A stretch of DNA of 64,000 bases from CBDBBY01 sp965203795 (GCA_965203795.1 OZ241915.1:2666001-2730000), one strand, 5' to 3'; shown: positions 1-10,059, counted from the first letter of the stretch. Notes: generated from the letters alone by a model not told the origin. Made by a program: numbers and translations.

Positions 1-1096
1 CGCCGTCAAGCGAAACCTTGATGTGGTTGATCCCCTTGTAGACCAGATTCATTCCGCTCCGGTCGTAAAACCGGTCCAGCGCGCACCAATCGCCCAGCCC
101 GCGGGCCTTCGCCGGGACGCACCATCCGCATTCGGCGAGCCTCGAGGCAACGGGCCGCCAATCGCCGCGTCCTGTCGCCAGCCAGTGGTCATGGGACGAA
201 TCGGTCCTGGGCCGCAGGTAGAATTCCATTCCCAGCCGGGGCTGCAGGCCTTGGGCCGTCACGTCCGCAGCGAGCCTGAACCACGGCAGCACGTCGACAA
301 GGGCATCGACCACGGCAATCGCGGCGTCGACCGGCCCGTTCCACTTCGCCTTGGCAAGGATATTTTCGAGCTCCTCCCGGCCGAAGCCTTGGATCAGGAG
401 CCGGACCGTTCTCGGATTCCGGCCCGGAAACGCGCCGATGTGGCGGATGACGCAGCGGTCCGGCAGGCGATCCAGAACGCTGCGAACGGCTTGTCGTTCC
501 GCAGCGCAGCTCCGCCAGCCGACGGCCCGGCACAGGGTTTCGGTCGGCAGGCTGGATCTGCCGTCCGGTTTCCTGCCGATTTCCGCGAGCGGCAGCTGGA
601 AGAAGAGGCCGGGAGAGCCCGCCGGCGTCGGCATCGCCGCCACCAAATCGTATTCAAGCATGACTCCGGTGATCGATTCCTGCAGCCCGGAATCCGCGTC
701 GGAGTACATTCCCGCGAATTCCGCCAGCGCCCGCTTCGGTCCCGGCGCGGCCCTCCTGCCCTCGGCAGCCACATGCAGCGCCATCGCTTCGCCGGGCACC
801 ATCGTGACGAACAAATCGGAATCCGGCGTTTCGGAGCCGAGCCGGAATTCGAAGCCACATCGGCTGGCCAGCGCTTCGCTAGGCAGAGCGTCGGCGCACT
901 CGACCAGACGGTCCCACGCGGCACCGTCCAACATCGAGACGGGCACGAACGGCTTGATCTCCGCAAGGCGCGTCATTGGCTTGCCCGCGGCACTGGCTCC
1001 AGAGTCCGAACCAGGCCTGGACCGCTCGCCGATGGCTTCCGACGCCTTGATCCAAGCTCCAAGCGCTTTGCCTTTCCAGCGGTTCCCATGCGGCAT
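1..1096 (-). CDS. Hypothetical protein, 3' end outside the window
   Basis: An uninterrupted minus-strand frame runs from an ATG at 1096 past the left edge, giving at least 364 residues. Its composition is normal for a protein (for example KPMTRLAEIKPFVPVSMLDG near residue 40 and MEFYLRPRTDSSHDHW near residue 284), unlike the arginine/serine-rich frames on the other strand. I do not recognise the family. The visible part has no signal peptide or membrane segment and is soluble-looking, with Trp- and Cys-containing stretches toward the C-terminus. An internal ATG at 974 (MTRLAEIK) is an alternative start; neither start has a strong Shine-Dalgarno. It is divergent from the abiE pair, with about 230 bp between them. 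Confidence 0.6.
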   Translation of the reverse strand, partial: MPHGNRWKGKALGAWIKASEAIGERSRPGSDSGASAAGKPMTRLAEIKPFVPVSMLDGAAWDRLVECADALPSEALASRCGFEFRLGSETPDSDLFVTMVPGEAMALHVAAEGRRAAPGPKRALAEFAGMYSDADSGLQESITGVMLEYDLVAAMPTPAGSPGLFFQLPLAEIGRKPDGRSSLPTETLCRAVGWRSCAAERQAVRSVLDRLPDRCVIRHIGAFPGRNPRTVRLLIQGFGREELENILAKAKWNGPVDAAIAVVDALVDVLPWFRLAADVTAQGLQPRLGMEFYLRPRTDSSHDHWLATGRGDWRPVASRLAECGWCVPAKARGLGDWCALDRFYDRSGMNLVYKGINHIKVSLDG

Positions 1097-1269
1097 CCGG
1101 CTACCAACCGGACCTCGCACGCGCAATGAGTCGCAACCGGATTCACGTATTTCTTGGGGCCTTATGGCTCAGGTTGCCCACGCCGGTTGCATGAAGTGGA
1201 ACAGCAAGGAGTCCTGCGTCCCGCAGAGCAAGAGACGGAGTGCCAAAATTATATGAAACCAACCAAACA

Positions 1270-1308
1270 TTGCAATCTGTCACTATGGACCTTAGATTTG
1301 TGACAAAT
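1270..1308 (+). promoter_or_regulatory. Predicted abiE promoter with paired operator-like repeats
   Basis: ATCTGTCAC at 1275-1283 and GTGACAAAT at 1300-1308 form an inverted repeat with one mismatch. The second copy lies within a 13-base palindrome, ATTTGTGACAAAT (1296-1308). The same motif starts at 1275 and 1296, 21 bp apart, about two helical turns. A weak promoter can be drawn through it: -35 TTGCAA (1270-1275), 17-bp spacer, -10 TAGATT (1293-1298). AbiEi antitoxins of other systems repress their own operon by binding inverted repeats, so this is a good candidate autoregulatory site. The promoter call is inference. Confidence 0.5.
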
Positions 1309-1326
1309 CCATTTCCGGAAACCACG

Positions 1327-1923
1327 ATGTCCAGCTTACCGAACCGCATCTTGGAGCATGCCTCAGCCCTTCCCGAGGCCGCCCCGCTGTGTCCGGGTGC
1401 CCTGCTTCACCTGGGCAGCCGGGCGGCGGTTAACCAAGCGCTTTCCCGGCTCGCCCGATCAGGGCAAATCATGCGTATCTGCCGAGGCGTCTACATGCGC
1501 CCTATCCCGACCCGGTTCGGCCCTTGCGCTCCGTCCGTCGAGAAGGCAATCGCCTCGCTTTCTTCGCTTTGGGGTGAGACCATCGTTCCATGCGGAGGGG
1601 CCTCCGCCAATGCTCTCGGCCTGACCACCCAGAACCCGGTACGGCCCGTCTATCTGACTTCCGGGCTCAACCGCCGGCTGCACTTTGGCGCGTTGATCGC
1701 GCAGTTGCGCCATGCTCCGCGCTGGCAGCTGGTGGCGCCCTACAGGTTGGCTGGCGATGTCGTCCGCGCTCTCGCCTGGCTCGGTCCCCAAGAAGTCGAA
1801 ACCGGGTTTGAAGCGATCATGCCCAAACTCTCCACTGAGGACCTAGGCGAACTGGCCGCCGCATGTGCGGTCCTGCCGGCATGGATGGCGGCACCCCTAA
1901 GCGTCCGGATCGCACATGGGTAA
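1327..1923 (+). CDS. abiEi: AbiEi-like antitoxin (type IV toxin-antitoxin)
   Basis: This 198-residue protein resembles DUF6088/AbiEi antitoxins. An N-terminal winged-helix region (residues about 15-60, including AVNQALSRLARSGQIMRICR and GVYM) is followed by the conserved GGASANALGLTTQNPVRPVY region near residue 88. In characterised AbiE systems the antitoxin neutralises the nucleotidyltransferase toxin without a stable complex and represses its own promoter. The ATG at 1327 is chosen because it places the palindromic repeats upstream of the gene; earlier in-frame ATGs at 1240 and 1285 would put the repeat inside the gene. It overlaps abiEii by 8 bp, indicating translational coupling. Confidence 0.82.
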   Translation: MSSLPNRILEHASALPEAAPLCPGALLHLGSRAAVNQALSRLARSGQIMRICRGVYMRPIPTRFGPCAPSVEKAIASLSSLWGETIVPCGGASANALGLTTQNPVRPVYLTSGLNRRLHFGALIAQLRHAPRWQLVAPYRLAGDVVRALAWLGPQEVETGFEAIMPKLSTEDLGELAAACAVLPAWMAAPLSVRIAHG

Positions 1924-2950
1924 CGCCGCGTTTCAAGGGCTTTCCGCGGAAGACAAACGCCGCGCGTTGAGGAAGGCCCAAACGCAAAGCGGACGCAGGG
2001 CGCATCTTCTGGAGAAGGACATCTGGGTCGTACAGACGCTGAGCGTCCTGTTCGAAGCGCCTTTCGGTGTAGATCTCGTGTTCAAGGGCGGCACGTCTCT
2101 GGCCAAGGGTTATAAGGTGATCCGCCGATTCTCCGAAGATGTCGACATCACTTATGACATCCGTGCCTTCGCCCCGGATCTGACCGCTAATGCCGGCGAG
2201 GAAGCGCTTCCTCCCACACGCAGTCAACAGCAGCGGTGGTCGAAGGCCATTCAGGCTCGGCTTTCGACCTGGGTAGAGGAACAGGCACTGCCGACTATTG
2301 AAGAGGGCCTTTGCCAGGCTGGCTTCGGCGCACGGGTCCGGGTCTGTGGAGAGAAACTTTACATCGGCTATGAGTCCGTACTTGCAGAAGGCTACGGCTT
2401 CGTCAAACCCCGAGTGATGGTGGACTTCGGCGCCCGCGCAACGGGCGAGCCTAGCGAGCATCGGCCGGTCGTGTGCGATGCGGCGGAATTCCTGCAGGAT
2501 CTGATGTTTCCTGCGGTCCGCCCGCGCATCATGCGGGCCACCCGCACGTTCTGGGAGAAGGCAACCGCCGCGCACGTCTTCTGCCGACAGGAACGGCGCC
2601 GCGGGGAGCGCATGTCTAGGCACTGGCACGATTTGGTCCGACTGGACAACTCGAGCTTTGCCGCAGCCGCCTTGGCCGACCGCGGCCTCGCCCGCTCGGT
2701 CGCGCGCCACAAGGCAACGTTCTTTCGGGAAAAAGACTCTGCCGGGAACCCGATCGACTATGAAGCGGCGGTCTCGGGTGAACTGCAACTGGTTCCTTCC
2801 GGCCATGCATGCAAAGCACTTGCTGACGATTACCGCGCAATGCTCGACGCCAGCATGTTGCTCGACGACAGCGAACCGTTCGAAGCGCTCATCGACAGAT
2901 GCGCCGACATCGAGGCAAGGGCCAACGAGCTTGGAGTTAATGCCGAGTAG
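1916..2950 (+). CDS. abiEii: AbiEii/AbiGii nucleotidyltransferase toxin
   Basis: This 344-residue protein has the AbiEii nucleotidyltransferase signature: FKGGTSLAKGYKVIRRFSED around residues 57-76, then DVDI, giving the GGTSL loop and acidic pair that bind nucleotide and metal. In studied members (AbiEii, MenT family) the toxin transfers nucleotides to tRNA or other targets and stops growth, often as phage-abortive infection. The protein is full length and looks intact. It starts 8 bp inside abiEi. A remnant of an insertion sequence end lies just downstream, so the pair probably arrived or moved within mobile DNA. Confidence 0.85.
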   Translation: MGNAAFQGLSAEDKRRALRKAQTQSGRRAHLLEKDIWVVQTLSVLFEAPFGVDLVFKGGTSLAKGYKVIRRFSEDVDITYDIRAFAPDLTANAGEEALPPTRSQQQRWSKAIQARLSTWVEEQALPTIEEGLCQAGFGARVRVCGEKLYIGYESVLAEGYGFVKPRVMVDFGARATGEPSEHRPVVCDAAEFLQDLMFPAVRPRIMRATRTFWEKATAAHVFCRQERRRGERMSRHWHDLVRLDNSSFAAAALADRGLARSVARHKATFFREKDSAGNPIDYEAAVSGELQLVPSGHACKALADDYRAMLDASMLLDDSEPFEALIDRCADIEARANELGVNAE

Positions 2951-3050
2951 CTGAATCGCCCCGGCTCTTTCGAAGAGTATTTTCAAGACTCATTCGGCTT
3001 CAACAAGTGCCTTTGTTGCTGGTCGAACGCGTTTTCGGCTTTGTTCGGCT
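2951..3050 (-). pseudogene. IS3-family 3' end remnant
   Basis: Read on the minus strand, this segment gives ENAFDQQQRHLLKPNES then a stop, followed by a GC-rich end ending in GCCGGGGCGATTCAG. A homologous arrangement occurs at 28941-29050 (ENAFHEQQPNLPRP, stop, GCCGGGGCGATTGA). Such a C-terminus and right end are typical of IS3-family orfB. Only the last part is left here; the rest of the element is not recognisable upstream on that strand. Confidence 0.45.
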
Positions 3051-3333
3051 TCCCGGCCATCCGTTTTGACGTTTGCTCCCCGGCAAATACGGGGCAACTC
3101 GGACCGCCGGGACGGCATTCTGAATTCCCGGTTCGGAACCGCCGTTCTGCTTGCAATCCGTTGAGACTCGGCTAGTGCTTGCGCCAAATCCAGTCCGGCG
3201 CTTGCGGAGGGAGACGCCGCATCGCCCGTCCCGATGCGAGGCGCGGCAGCCCGCGCAGGAACATCGGTCGGGGGCATGCATCGGCGCAGGTTCCGCCGGA
3301 CCGGACCGCACACACACAAGAGAGGAACACGAA
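3051..3333. other. Intergenic region upstream of the sugar-binding protein
   Basis: About 280 bp between the IS remnant and the solute-binding protein gene. The open frame that continues upstream of the ATG at 3334 is rich in Arg, Pro and Glu and precedes a clear signal peptide, so it is treated as leader DNA. A CACACACACAAG run and the Shine-Dalgarno AGAGAGGAA sit just before the start. I see no other gene or convincing terminator. Confidence 0.4.
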
Positions 3334-4776
3334 ATGAAGAAAATCCTGCTTGGCGCCCTATGCGTCCCGTTCGCAAGCGGCGCGCTCGCTTGCAGTCCGG
3401 ACTTTTCCGGAACGACCCTGACGGTCAGCACCCAGAACGGGCCGTACATCGCATCCGCGCTGCAGATGGCAGCGGACAGCTGGGAAGAGAAGACCTGCGG
3501 CGAGGTCGACATCGTGGAGTTCCCCTTCGGCGAACTCTACCCGAAGTTCTTCACGTCGATCTCGACGAACGCGGGCGATCTGGACGTGATCGGGTTCATC
3601 CCGGCGTGGCTTCCCGACTTCGCGCCGTACTTCGATCCGATGCCGGCCTCCCTGCAGGCAGGTTCCGACTGGGAGGACATCCACCCGGTCTACCGGGAAC
3701 GGCTGATGGCCTGGGACGGCAAGGTGATGTCGGCGACCATGGACGGCGACATGCACATGCTGAACCTGCGCGCCGACTTGCTCGAGAACCCCGACGAAAT
3801 GGCGGCGTTCAAAGCCAAGTACGGTTACGACCTCGGGCCGCCGAGCACCTGGGACCAGTATTACGACATAGCGGAGTTCTTCCACCGCCCGGATGACGGT
3901 CTGTTCGGAACCGCGGAGGCGTACCGCCGCGGAGGCCAGCAGTTCTGGTACTTCTGGTCCCACGTGTCCAGCTACGCGAACCACCCGGACAACCCCGGCT
4001 CCATGTTCTTCGACCCCGAAACCATGGATGCGCAGGTCAACAACCCGGGCTGGGTCAAGGCACTCGAGGACTACAAGCGCGGCCTCGACTTCAATCCTCC
4101 CGGCGCCCTCAACCACGGCTCGGGCGACGTCCGGCCGCTGTATGCAGGCGGGTCCGTGGCGATGAACATCGACTGGGCCGATTCGGGCGTGCTCGGAGCC
4201 AGCTCCGATGAAAGCGCGATCGCCGGCCATGTCCGCACGGCGATGCTGCCCGGGTCCACGATGATCTGGAACCACAAGACCGGGCAGTGGGACGAGTTCG
4301 ACGAGCCGGTCGCTTCGCCGTTCCTCGCGTTCGGCGGATGGCAGCTCGGCGTTCCGGCCGGATCGCAGAACAAGGAGGCGGCTTGGAGCTTCGTCGCCGA
4401 AGTCACCAGCCCGGAGATTTCGAAGACGGCGCTGGTCACGGCCGAGACGGGCATCAACCCGTACCGGTTCAGCCATTACTCGGACATCGACAACTGGCGG
4501 GCGATCTTCACGGCCGAGGAGGCGGAGAGCTACCTTTCCGCGCAGCAGAGCTCGCTCGACGCGCCCAACGTGGCGCTCGACCTGCGGCTGCCCGGCTTCT
4601 TCAGCTACACCGAGGTGCTGGAGATCGAATTGTCGCGCGCTCTCGCGGGCGAGGTTTCGGCGCAGGAGGCCCTCGACTCGATCGCCGAACAGTGGGACGC
4701 CCTGACGGACGAGTTCGGACGCGACACCCAGCTCGCGGCCTACCGGGCATCCGTCGGCCTGCCCCCGCTGAACTAG
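3334..4776 (+). CDS. Sugar ABC transporter extracellular solute-binding protein
   Basis: This 480-residue periplasmic protein is of the carbohydrate (family 1) solute-binding type. It begins with a signal peptide, MKKILLGALCVPFASGALA, and mature Cys20. The residue pattern before Cys20 is not a good lipobox, so signal peptidase I cleavage is more likely, with Cys20 and the Cys near residue 57 possibly forming a disulfide. A GGSVAMNIDWADSG hinge region (about residue 272) and the C-terminal helical lobe are typical. The ATG at 3334 is chosen for the strong AGAGAGGAA ribosome site and the signal peptide. It heads a unit with an ABC ATPase and a FGGY kinase, which suggests a pentose or polyol substrate, though the ligand cannot be told from sequence. 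Confidence 0.85.
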   Translation: MKKILLGALCVPFASGALACSPDFSGTTLTVSTQNGPYIASALQMAADSWEEKTCGEVDIVEFPFGELYPKFFTSISTNAGDLDVIGFIPAWLPDFAPYFDPMPASLQAGSDWEDIHPVYRERLMAWDGKVMSATMDGDMHMLNLRADLLENPDEMAAFKAKYGYDLGPPSTWDQYYDIAEFFHRPDDGLFGTAEAYRRGGQQFWYFWSHVSSYANHPDNPGSMFFDPETMDAQVNNPGWVKALEDYKRGLDFNPPGALNHGSGDVRPLYAGGSVAMNIDWADSGVLGASSDESAIAGHVRTAMLPGSTMIWNHKTGQWDEFDEPVASPFLAFGGWQLGVPAGSQNKEAAWSFVAEVTSPEISKTALVTAETGINPYRFSHYSDIDNWRAIFTAEEAESYLSAQQSSLDAPNVALDLRLPGFFSYTEVLEIELSRALAGEVSAQEALDSIAEQWDALTDEFGRDTQLAAYRASVGLPPLN

Positions 4777-4785
4777 CAAAGATAT

Positions 4786-4810
4786 CCCCCGGGCCGTTCC
4801 GGCCCGGGGG
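4786..4810 (+). terminator. Strong intercistronic hairpin after the solute-binding protein gene
   Basis: CCCCCGGGCC, loop GTTCC, GGCCCGGGGG: a perfect 10-bp all-GC stem lying 10 bases after the stop and 23 bases before the ATPase start. There is no following T-run, so it is more likely an RNA-stabilising or partial-attenuation element than a full terminator. Similar hairpins in other transporter operons keep binding-protein mRNA more abundant than downstream genes. Confidence 0.6.
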
Positions 4811-4832
4811 ACGCCTCCGCTCCGCCGACCCG

Positions 4833-5894
<1,062 letters not shown>

Positions 5895-7400
5895 GTGGCC
5901 CGCGACCTGTACCTTGCCATTGATGTAGGCACGGGAAGCGTGCGCGCCGCCATCGTCGACGGCGGCGGCAGGATTCTTTCGCTCGGCAGCCGGGCGCACG
6001 AGCAGATCATTCCCAAGTTCGGCTGGACCGAGCAAAAGCCGTCGGACTGGTGGTCCGGAACGGTTGCAGCTGTCCGCGAGGCGTTGGCAGGGGTCGAGAA
6101 CGCTGCCGGCCGCGTCGCGGCCATCTGCGCCTGCGGGCAGATGCACGGAACCGTCCTGATCGACGAAGACGGCAATACGACAATGGACGCCGTGCCGCTC
6201 TGGAACGACAAGCGCACCGTTCCGCAAGTCGAGGCGTTCGCCGCGCGGCCGAACGCGAGTGCCTGCGCCGACATCGCCGCCAACATCCCCGCCCCGGCAT
6301 GGCCCGCGTTCAAGCTGCTTTGGATCGCCGAACGCCGCCCCGCCGCCTTCGAAGCCGCGACCGCGGTCCTCATGCCCAAGGACTACATCAATTTCATGAT
6401 GACCGGGGCCGTGGCGCAGGACTGGACGGAAGCGTCGATGAGCTTCCTGATGGACTGCCGAACGCGAAGCTGGTCCGAAACGCTTTTGGAGGAGACCGGC
6501 CTTCCGGAGCGGCTGCTGCCTCCAATCCGGCGGCCGGGCGACGTGATCGGCGAATTGACGCCCCGCGCGGCATCGGAGTTCGGCATGAGCGGCGGAATTC
6601 CCGTTCTCGTCGGCGCCGGGGACTATCCGATGGCGCTGCTCGGCTCGGGGGCCGCAGCGCCCGGGTTCGGATCGGACGTGACGGGCACCTCCACCATCAT
6701 CACGCAGGTGCACGAAAATCCGGTGAAGCACCCCGACGTGTCCAATGTTTGCACGGCCGAAGGGAATTGGGGCGCGTTCACTTTGCTCGATGCGGGCGGC
6801 GACGCGGTCGGATGGGCGCGGCGGGCCTTCCATCGCAACCAGCTTGGATTCGCCGAGACGGACGCGGCTGCGGCGGAGGCCGAAGCGGGTTCCAAGGGGC
6901 TGTTCTTCCTTCCCTATCTCAACGGCGAGCGGCTGGGCTCCCACAGGAATTCCCGCGCCCAGTTCTTCGGACTGACGGCATCGCACGGCCTCCCGGAGCT
7001 GCACCGGTCCGTTCTCGAGGGCGTCGCGTTCTCGGTCAGGCTGAAGCTCGACGCGGTGCAGGCGGACCAAGGCAGGCCGAGCGAGGTCGCGGCCGCCGGC
7101 GGGGGAGCGAAATCCGCGCTCTGGCTCAAGATCAAGTCAAGCATGTACGGCGTGCCCTACCTGGTTCCGGAGGAGCTCGAGTGCGGAATCGTGGGAGCGG
7201 CCGCGCTGATGTCGACTGCGGTCGGCCGCTGGCCGAGCTTGGAGGCCGCAGTCGGGAACATGGTGCGAATCAAGCACTCCGTGGACCCGGTTCCCGAATG
7301 GCAAGCGCGCTACGACAGGATGATGCCGATCTACGAGCGCCTCTATCTCGCCGCACGGGACCATTACTCGGACCTCGACGAATTGGACCAAGCCGGTTAG
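5895..7400 (+). CDS. FGGY-family carbohydrate kinase (xylulokinase-like)
   Basis: This 501-residue kinase begins with the FGGY phosphate-binding motif AIDVGTGSVRAAI (residues 8-20) and has CGQMHGTVLIDEDGN near residue 78. The second domain has GDYPMALLGSGAAAPG and DVTGTSTII, and the C-terminal adenosine-binding region has AAGGGAKSALWLKIKSS. These enzymes phosphorylate sugars or polyols with ATP; xylulokinase is the nearest match by length and motif, but the substrate is not proven. It starts with GTG directly after the ATPase stop (TGAGTG), so it is translationally coupled to the transporter. Confidence 0.82.
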   Translation: MARDLYLAIDVGTGSVRAAIVDGGGRILSLGSRAHEQIIPKFGWTEQKPSDWWSGTVAAVREALAGVENAAGRVAAICACGQMHGTVLIDEDGNTTMDAVPLWNDKRTVPQVEAFAARPNASACADIAANIPAPAWPAFKLLWIAERRPAAFEAATAVLMPKDYINFMMTGAVAQDWTEASMSFLMDCRTRSWSETLLEETGLPERLLPPIRRPGDVIGELTPRAASEFGMSGGIPVLVGAGDYPMALLGSGAAAPGFGSDVTGTSTIITQVHENPVKHPDVSNVCTAEGNWGAFTLLDAGGDAVGWARRAFHRNQLGFAETDAAAAEAEAGSKGLFFLPYLNGERLGSHRNSRAQFFGLTASHGLPELHRSVLEGVAFSVRLKLDAVQADQGRPSEVAAAGGGAKSALWLKIKSSMYGVPYLVPEELECGIVGAAALMSTAVGRWPSLEAAVGNMVRIKHSVDPVPEWQARYDRMMPIYERLYLAARDHYSDLDELDQAG

Positions 7401-7441
7401 CAGCCGCGGAAAGTTCATCGCCCGCGCGCCGTCCCGCGATG

Positions 7442-7470
7442 TTGACAGCATCGCCCTGCAATCCTTAAGA
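7442..7470 (+). promoter_or_regulatory. Possible topA promoter
   Basis: A perfect -35 hexamer TTGACA lies at 7442-7447, 69 bp before the topA start. The -10 at a normal spacing is poor (TTAAGA or TAAGAG around 7465-7471), so only the -35 element is convincing. Confidence 0.35.
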
Positions 7471-7515
7471 GCCGGTTTTCCACGCCGTTCCCGCTAGAGG
7501 ACCGCCGCACCAGCC

Positions 7516-10059
7516 ATGCCGGTCGTTGTCGTCGAGTCGCCTGCCAAGGCGAAAACAATCGGAAAGTACCTGGGCCCCGGCTATAGCGTGGTGGCCTCGT
7601 TCGGCCATGTTCGCGACTTGGACACCGCCGAAGGATCCGTCGACACAGACAACGGCTTCGAAATGAAGTGGGAGGTGCCGCGCGATTCGCAGAAGCACAT
7701 CCGGTCGATCGCCAGCGCCCTCAAGGAGGACAGCCGTCTGATTCTTGCCACCGACCCCGACCGGGAAGGCGAGGCGATAAGCTGGCACGTGAACGAAGTG
7801 CTCAGGGCCAGGCGCGACCTCAAGAAGCTGGGGGAACCGGAGCGGGTCGTATTCAACGCCGTCACGAAGTCGACCGTGCTGGAGGCGCTTGAAGCCCCCC
7901 GCGCCATCGACATGGAGTTGGTTGAAGCCTACTTCGCGCGGAGGGCGCTCGACTATCTAGTCGGGTACAACCTGTCTCCCGTTCTGTGGCGCAAGCTTCC
8001 GGGCGCCCGTTCCGCCGGGCGCGTCCAGTCCGTTTGCCTCCGGATCATCGTTGAACGCGAGATGGAGATCGAAGCGTTCAAGGCAAAAGAGCACTGGACC
8101 GTCGAAGCGTCGCTTGCCGGCCGCCGGAACGAGGAGTTCATCGCCCGCCTCAACATTCTCGACGGAAAGAAGCTGGGCAAGTTCGGCCTTCCTGACAGGA
8201 GCTCGGCTGAACGCGCCGCAGCGGCCGTGCGCGAGAGCGAACTCTTTGTGGAGTCGGTCGAATCAAGTCCGAAGCGCCAAAACCCTGCCGCGCCGTTCGT
8301 GACCGCGACCTTGCAGCAGGAAGCCAGCCGCAAGTTAGGCTTCAATCCTCGGCGCACCATGCGGGTCGCGCAGGCGCTCTACGAGGCCGGCCACATCACC
8401 TACATGAGAACCGACGGGGTCGACATGGCCCCCGAAGCGGTCGCGGCGGCGAGAGCCGAAATCAATCGGCGCTACGGCCGCGACTACCTGCCCGGGAAGC
8501 CGAGACTGTACAAGTCGAAGACCAAAAACGCGCAGGAAGCGCACGAGTGCATCCGCCCGACGGACGTGTCGGTCGAGGCAAGATCGCTTTCGGGCGCGGA
8601 CCAGGACCAAAAGAGGCTCTACGACCTTGTGAGGTCGAGGACGCTGGCGAGCCAGATGGCGAGCGCTTCCTACTTGCAGACAATCGTCGATATCCGGTCG
8701 CGTTCCGGCAGCGTCGGCTTGACCGCAGCCGGGCGGGTGGAACTGTTCGACGGATTCAAGCGGATCTACGTCGAAGGCGCCGATGATCCGGATTCGGACT
8801 CCACGCGGGGCGGCGGATCCCAAGAGTCGGCCGCATCTCCCGACGACCGCAAGCTTCCGGAACTTGAAGCCGGGGAGAACCTTGCGCAGCGGAGCGTCGA
8901 GCCATCGCAGCACTTCACCAAACCGCCGCCGAGATATTCCGAAGCGTCCTTGGTGAAGCGGATGGTCGAGCTAGGCATCGGCCGACCGTCAACATACTCT
9001 TCAATCGTCGCGACCATCCAAGACCGAGGCTATGTGAAGCAGGAGAAGAACAGGCTTCATCCCCAAGCGACAGGCCGGCTTCTGACATCGTTCCTCCTGC
9101 TCTACTTCCCTCAATACGTCGGCTACGAGTTCACGGCCAAGATGGAGGAGGACCTCGACGAGATCTCGAACGGCCGAAGGACCCGGATCGACGTTCTCTC
9201 GGGATTCTGGCGGGAATTCTCCTCGGCCCTGTCGGATACCAGCGAGCTTCGGATTTCCAACGTCCTTGAAGACATCTCCGATATGCTCGCCCCGCATTAT
9301 TTCGCCGACGCCGACAGCGCCCGGACCTGCCCGACCTGCGGCGACGGCACGTTGCGCATCAAGACGGCCCGGACCGGAGGAGCGTTTTTCGGCTGCTCCC
9401 GGTATCCCGAATGCAAATTCATCAAGCCGCTAGAAGGGGACGCCGAAAACGGCGCCGACGGCGGGTTCCAGGGGCGGCTTCTCGGCCAAAACCCATCGGG
9501 CGTGAATGTGCTGCTCAAATCCGGCAGATTCGGACCGTTCGTCGAGCTTGAAGCTCCCAAGGAGTCCAAATCCAAGCCGAAGCGGGTTTCGCTGCCCAAG
9601 GGCTACCAGCCGGAGACGCTGGATCTCAGCACGGCTCTCGCCTTGCTTGATCTGCCCAGGGTTGTCGGAAAGCACCCGGACGACGATTTGGAAATACTCG
9701 CAGGCATCGGCCGGTACGGGCCGTACCTGAAGCACGGGCAGAAATACGCGTCGCTCCCGGATGCATCGGAACTGTTTTCGGTCGGCATGAACAGGGCGGT
9801 GGAACTGCTTGCCCGGAAGCCGGAACGCCGTGGACGAAAGGCGGCTGAGCCGTTGAAGGAGCTTGGTGAGCATCCCGATCAAGGAGGGCCGATCCAGATT
9901 CTCGACGGCCGTTACGGACCGTACGTCAAATGGTCGAAAACGAATGCATCCCTCCCGAAGGGAATGAAGCCCGATGAAGTCACGATCGCGGTGGCACTTG
10001 AACTGCTGACCGCGAAGGCCGGACGCGGGACAAAGCGGAAGCCGGCCCGCCGGAAGTAA
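7516..10059 (+). CDS. topA: DNA topoisomerase I
   Basis: This 847-residue enzyme relaxes negative supercoils by transient single-strand cleavage. The N-terminal Toprim domain shows VVESPAKAKTIGKYLG (residues 4-19) and the acidic triad ATDPDREGEAISWHV. The catalytic Tyr lies in ITYMRTDGVDMA near residue 296. A four-Cys zinc motif (CPTCGDGTLRI, then GCSRYPECKF, residues about 605-640) is followed by three C-terminal glycine-rich repeats (GRFGPFVELE, GRYGPYLKHGQKYASLP, GRYGPYVKWSKTNASLP), as in alphaproteobacterial TopA. dprA, its common upstream neighbour, is not seen here. Confidence 0.96.
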   Translation: MPVVVVESPAKAKTIGKYLGPGYSVVASFGHVRDLDTAEGSVDTDNGFEMKWEVPRDSQKHIRSIASALKEDSRLILATDPDREGEAISWHVNEVLRARRDLKKLGEPERVVFNAVTKSTVLEALEAPRAIDMELVEAYFARRALDYLVGYNLSPVLWRKLPGARSAGRVQSVCLRIIVEREMEIEAFKAKEHWTVEASLAGRRNEEFIARLNILDGKKLGKFGLPDRSSAERAAAAVRESELFVESVESSPKRQNPAAPFVTATLQQEASRKLGFNPRRTMRVAQALYEAGHITYMRTDGVDMAPEAVAAARAEINRRYGRDYLPGKPRLYKSKTKNAQEAHECIRPTDVSVEARSLSGADQDQKRLYDLVRSRTLASQMASASYLQTIVDIRSRSGSVGLTAAGRVELFDGFKRIYVEGADDPDSDSTRGGGSQESAASPDDRKLPELEAGENLAQRSVEPSQHFTKPPPRYSEASLVKRMVELGIGRPSTYSSIVATIQDRGYVKQEKNRLHPQATGRLLTSFLLLYFPQYVGYEFTAKMEEDLDEISNGRRTRIDVLSGFWREFSSALSDTSELRISNVLEDISDMLAPHYFADADSARTCPTCGDGTLRIKTARTGGAFFGCSRYPECKFIKPLEGDAENGADGGFQGRLLGQNPSGVNVLLKSGRFGPFVELEAPKESKSKPKRVSLPKGYQPETLDLSTALALLDLPRVVGKHPDDDLEILAGIGRYGPYLKHGQKYASLPDASELFSVGMNRAVELLARKPERRGRKAAEPLKELGEHPDQGGPIQILDGRYGPYVKWSKTNASLPKGMKPDEVTIAVALELLTAKAGRGTKRKPARRK

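Noticed and set aside
23..1256. Two overlapping plus-strand frames at the left end
   Set aside because: The minus strand holds a better, protein-like continuous frame; the plus frames are low-complexity.
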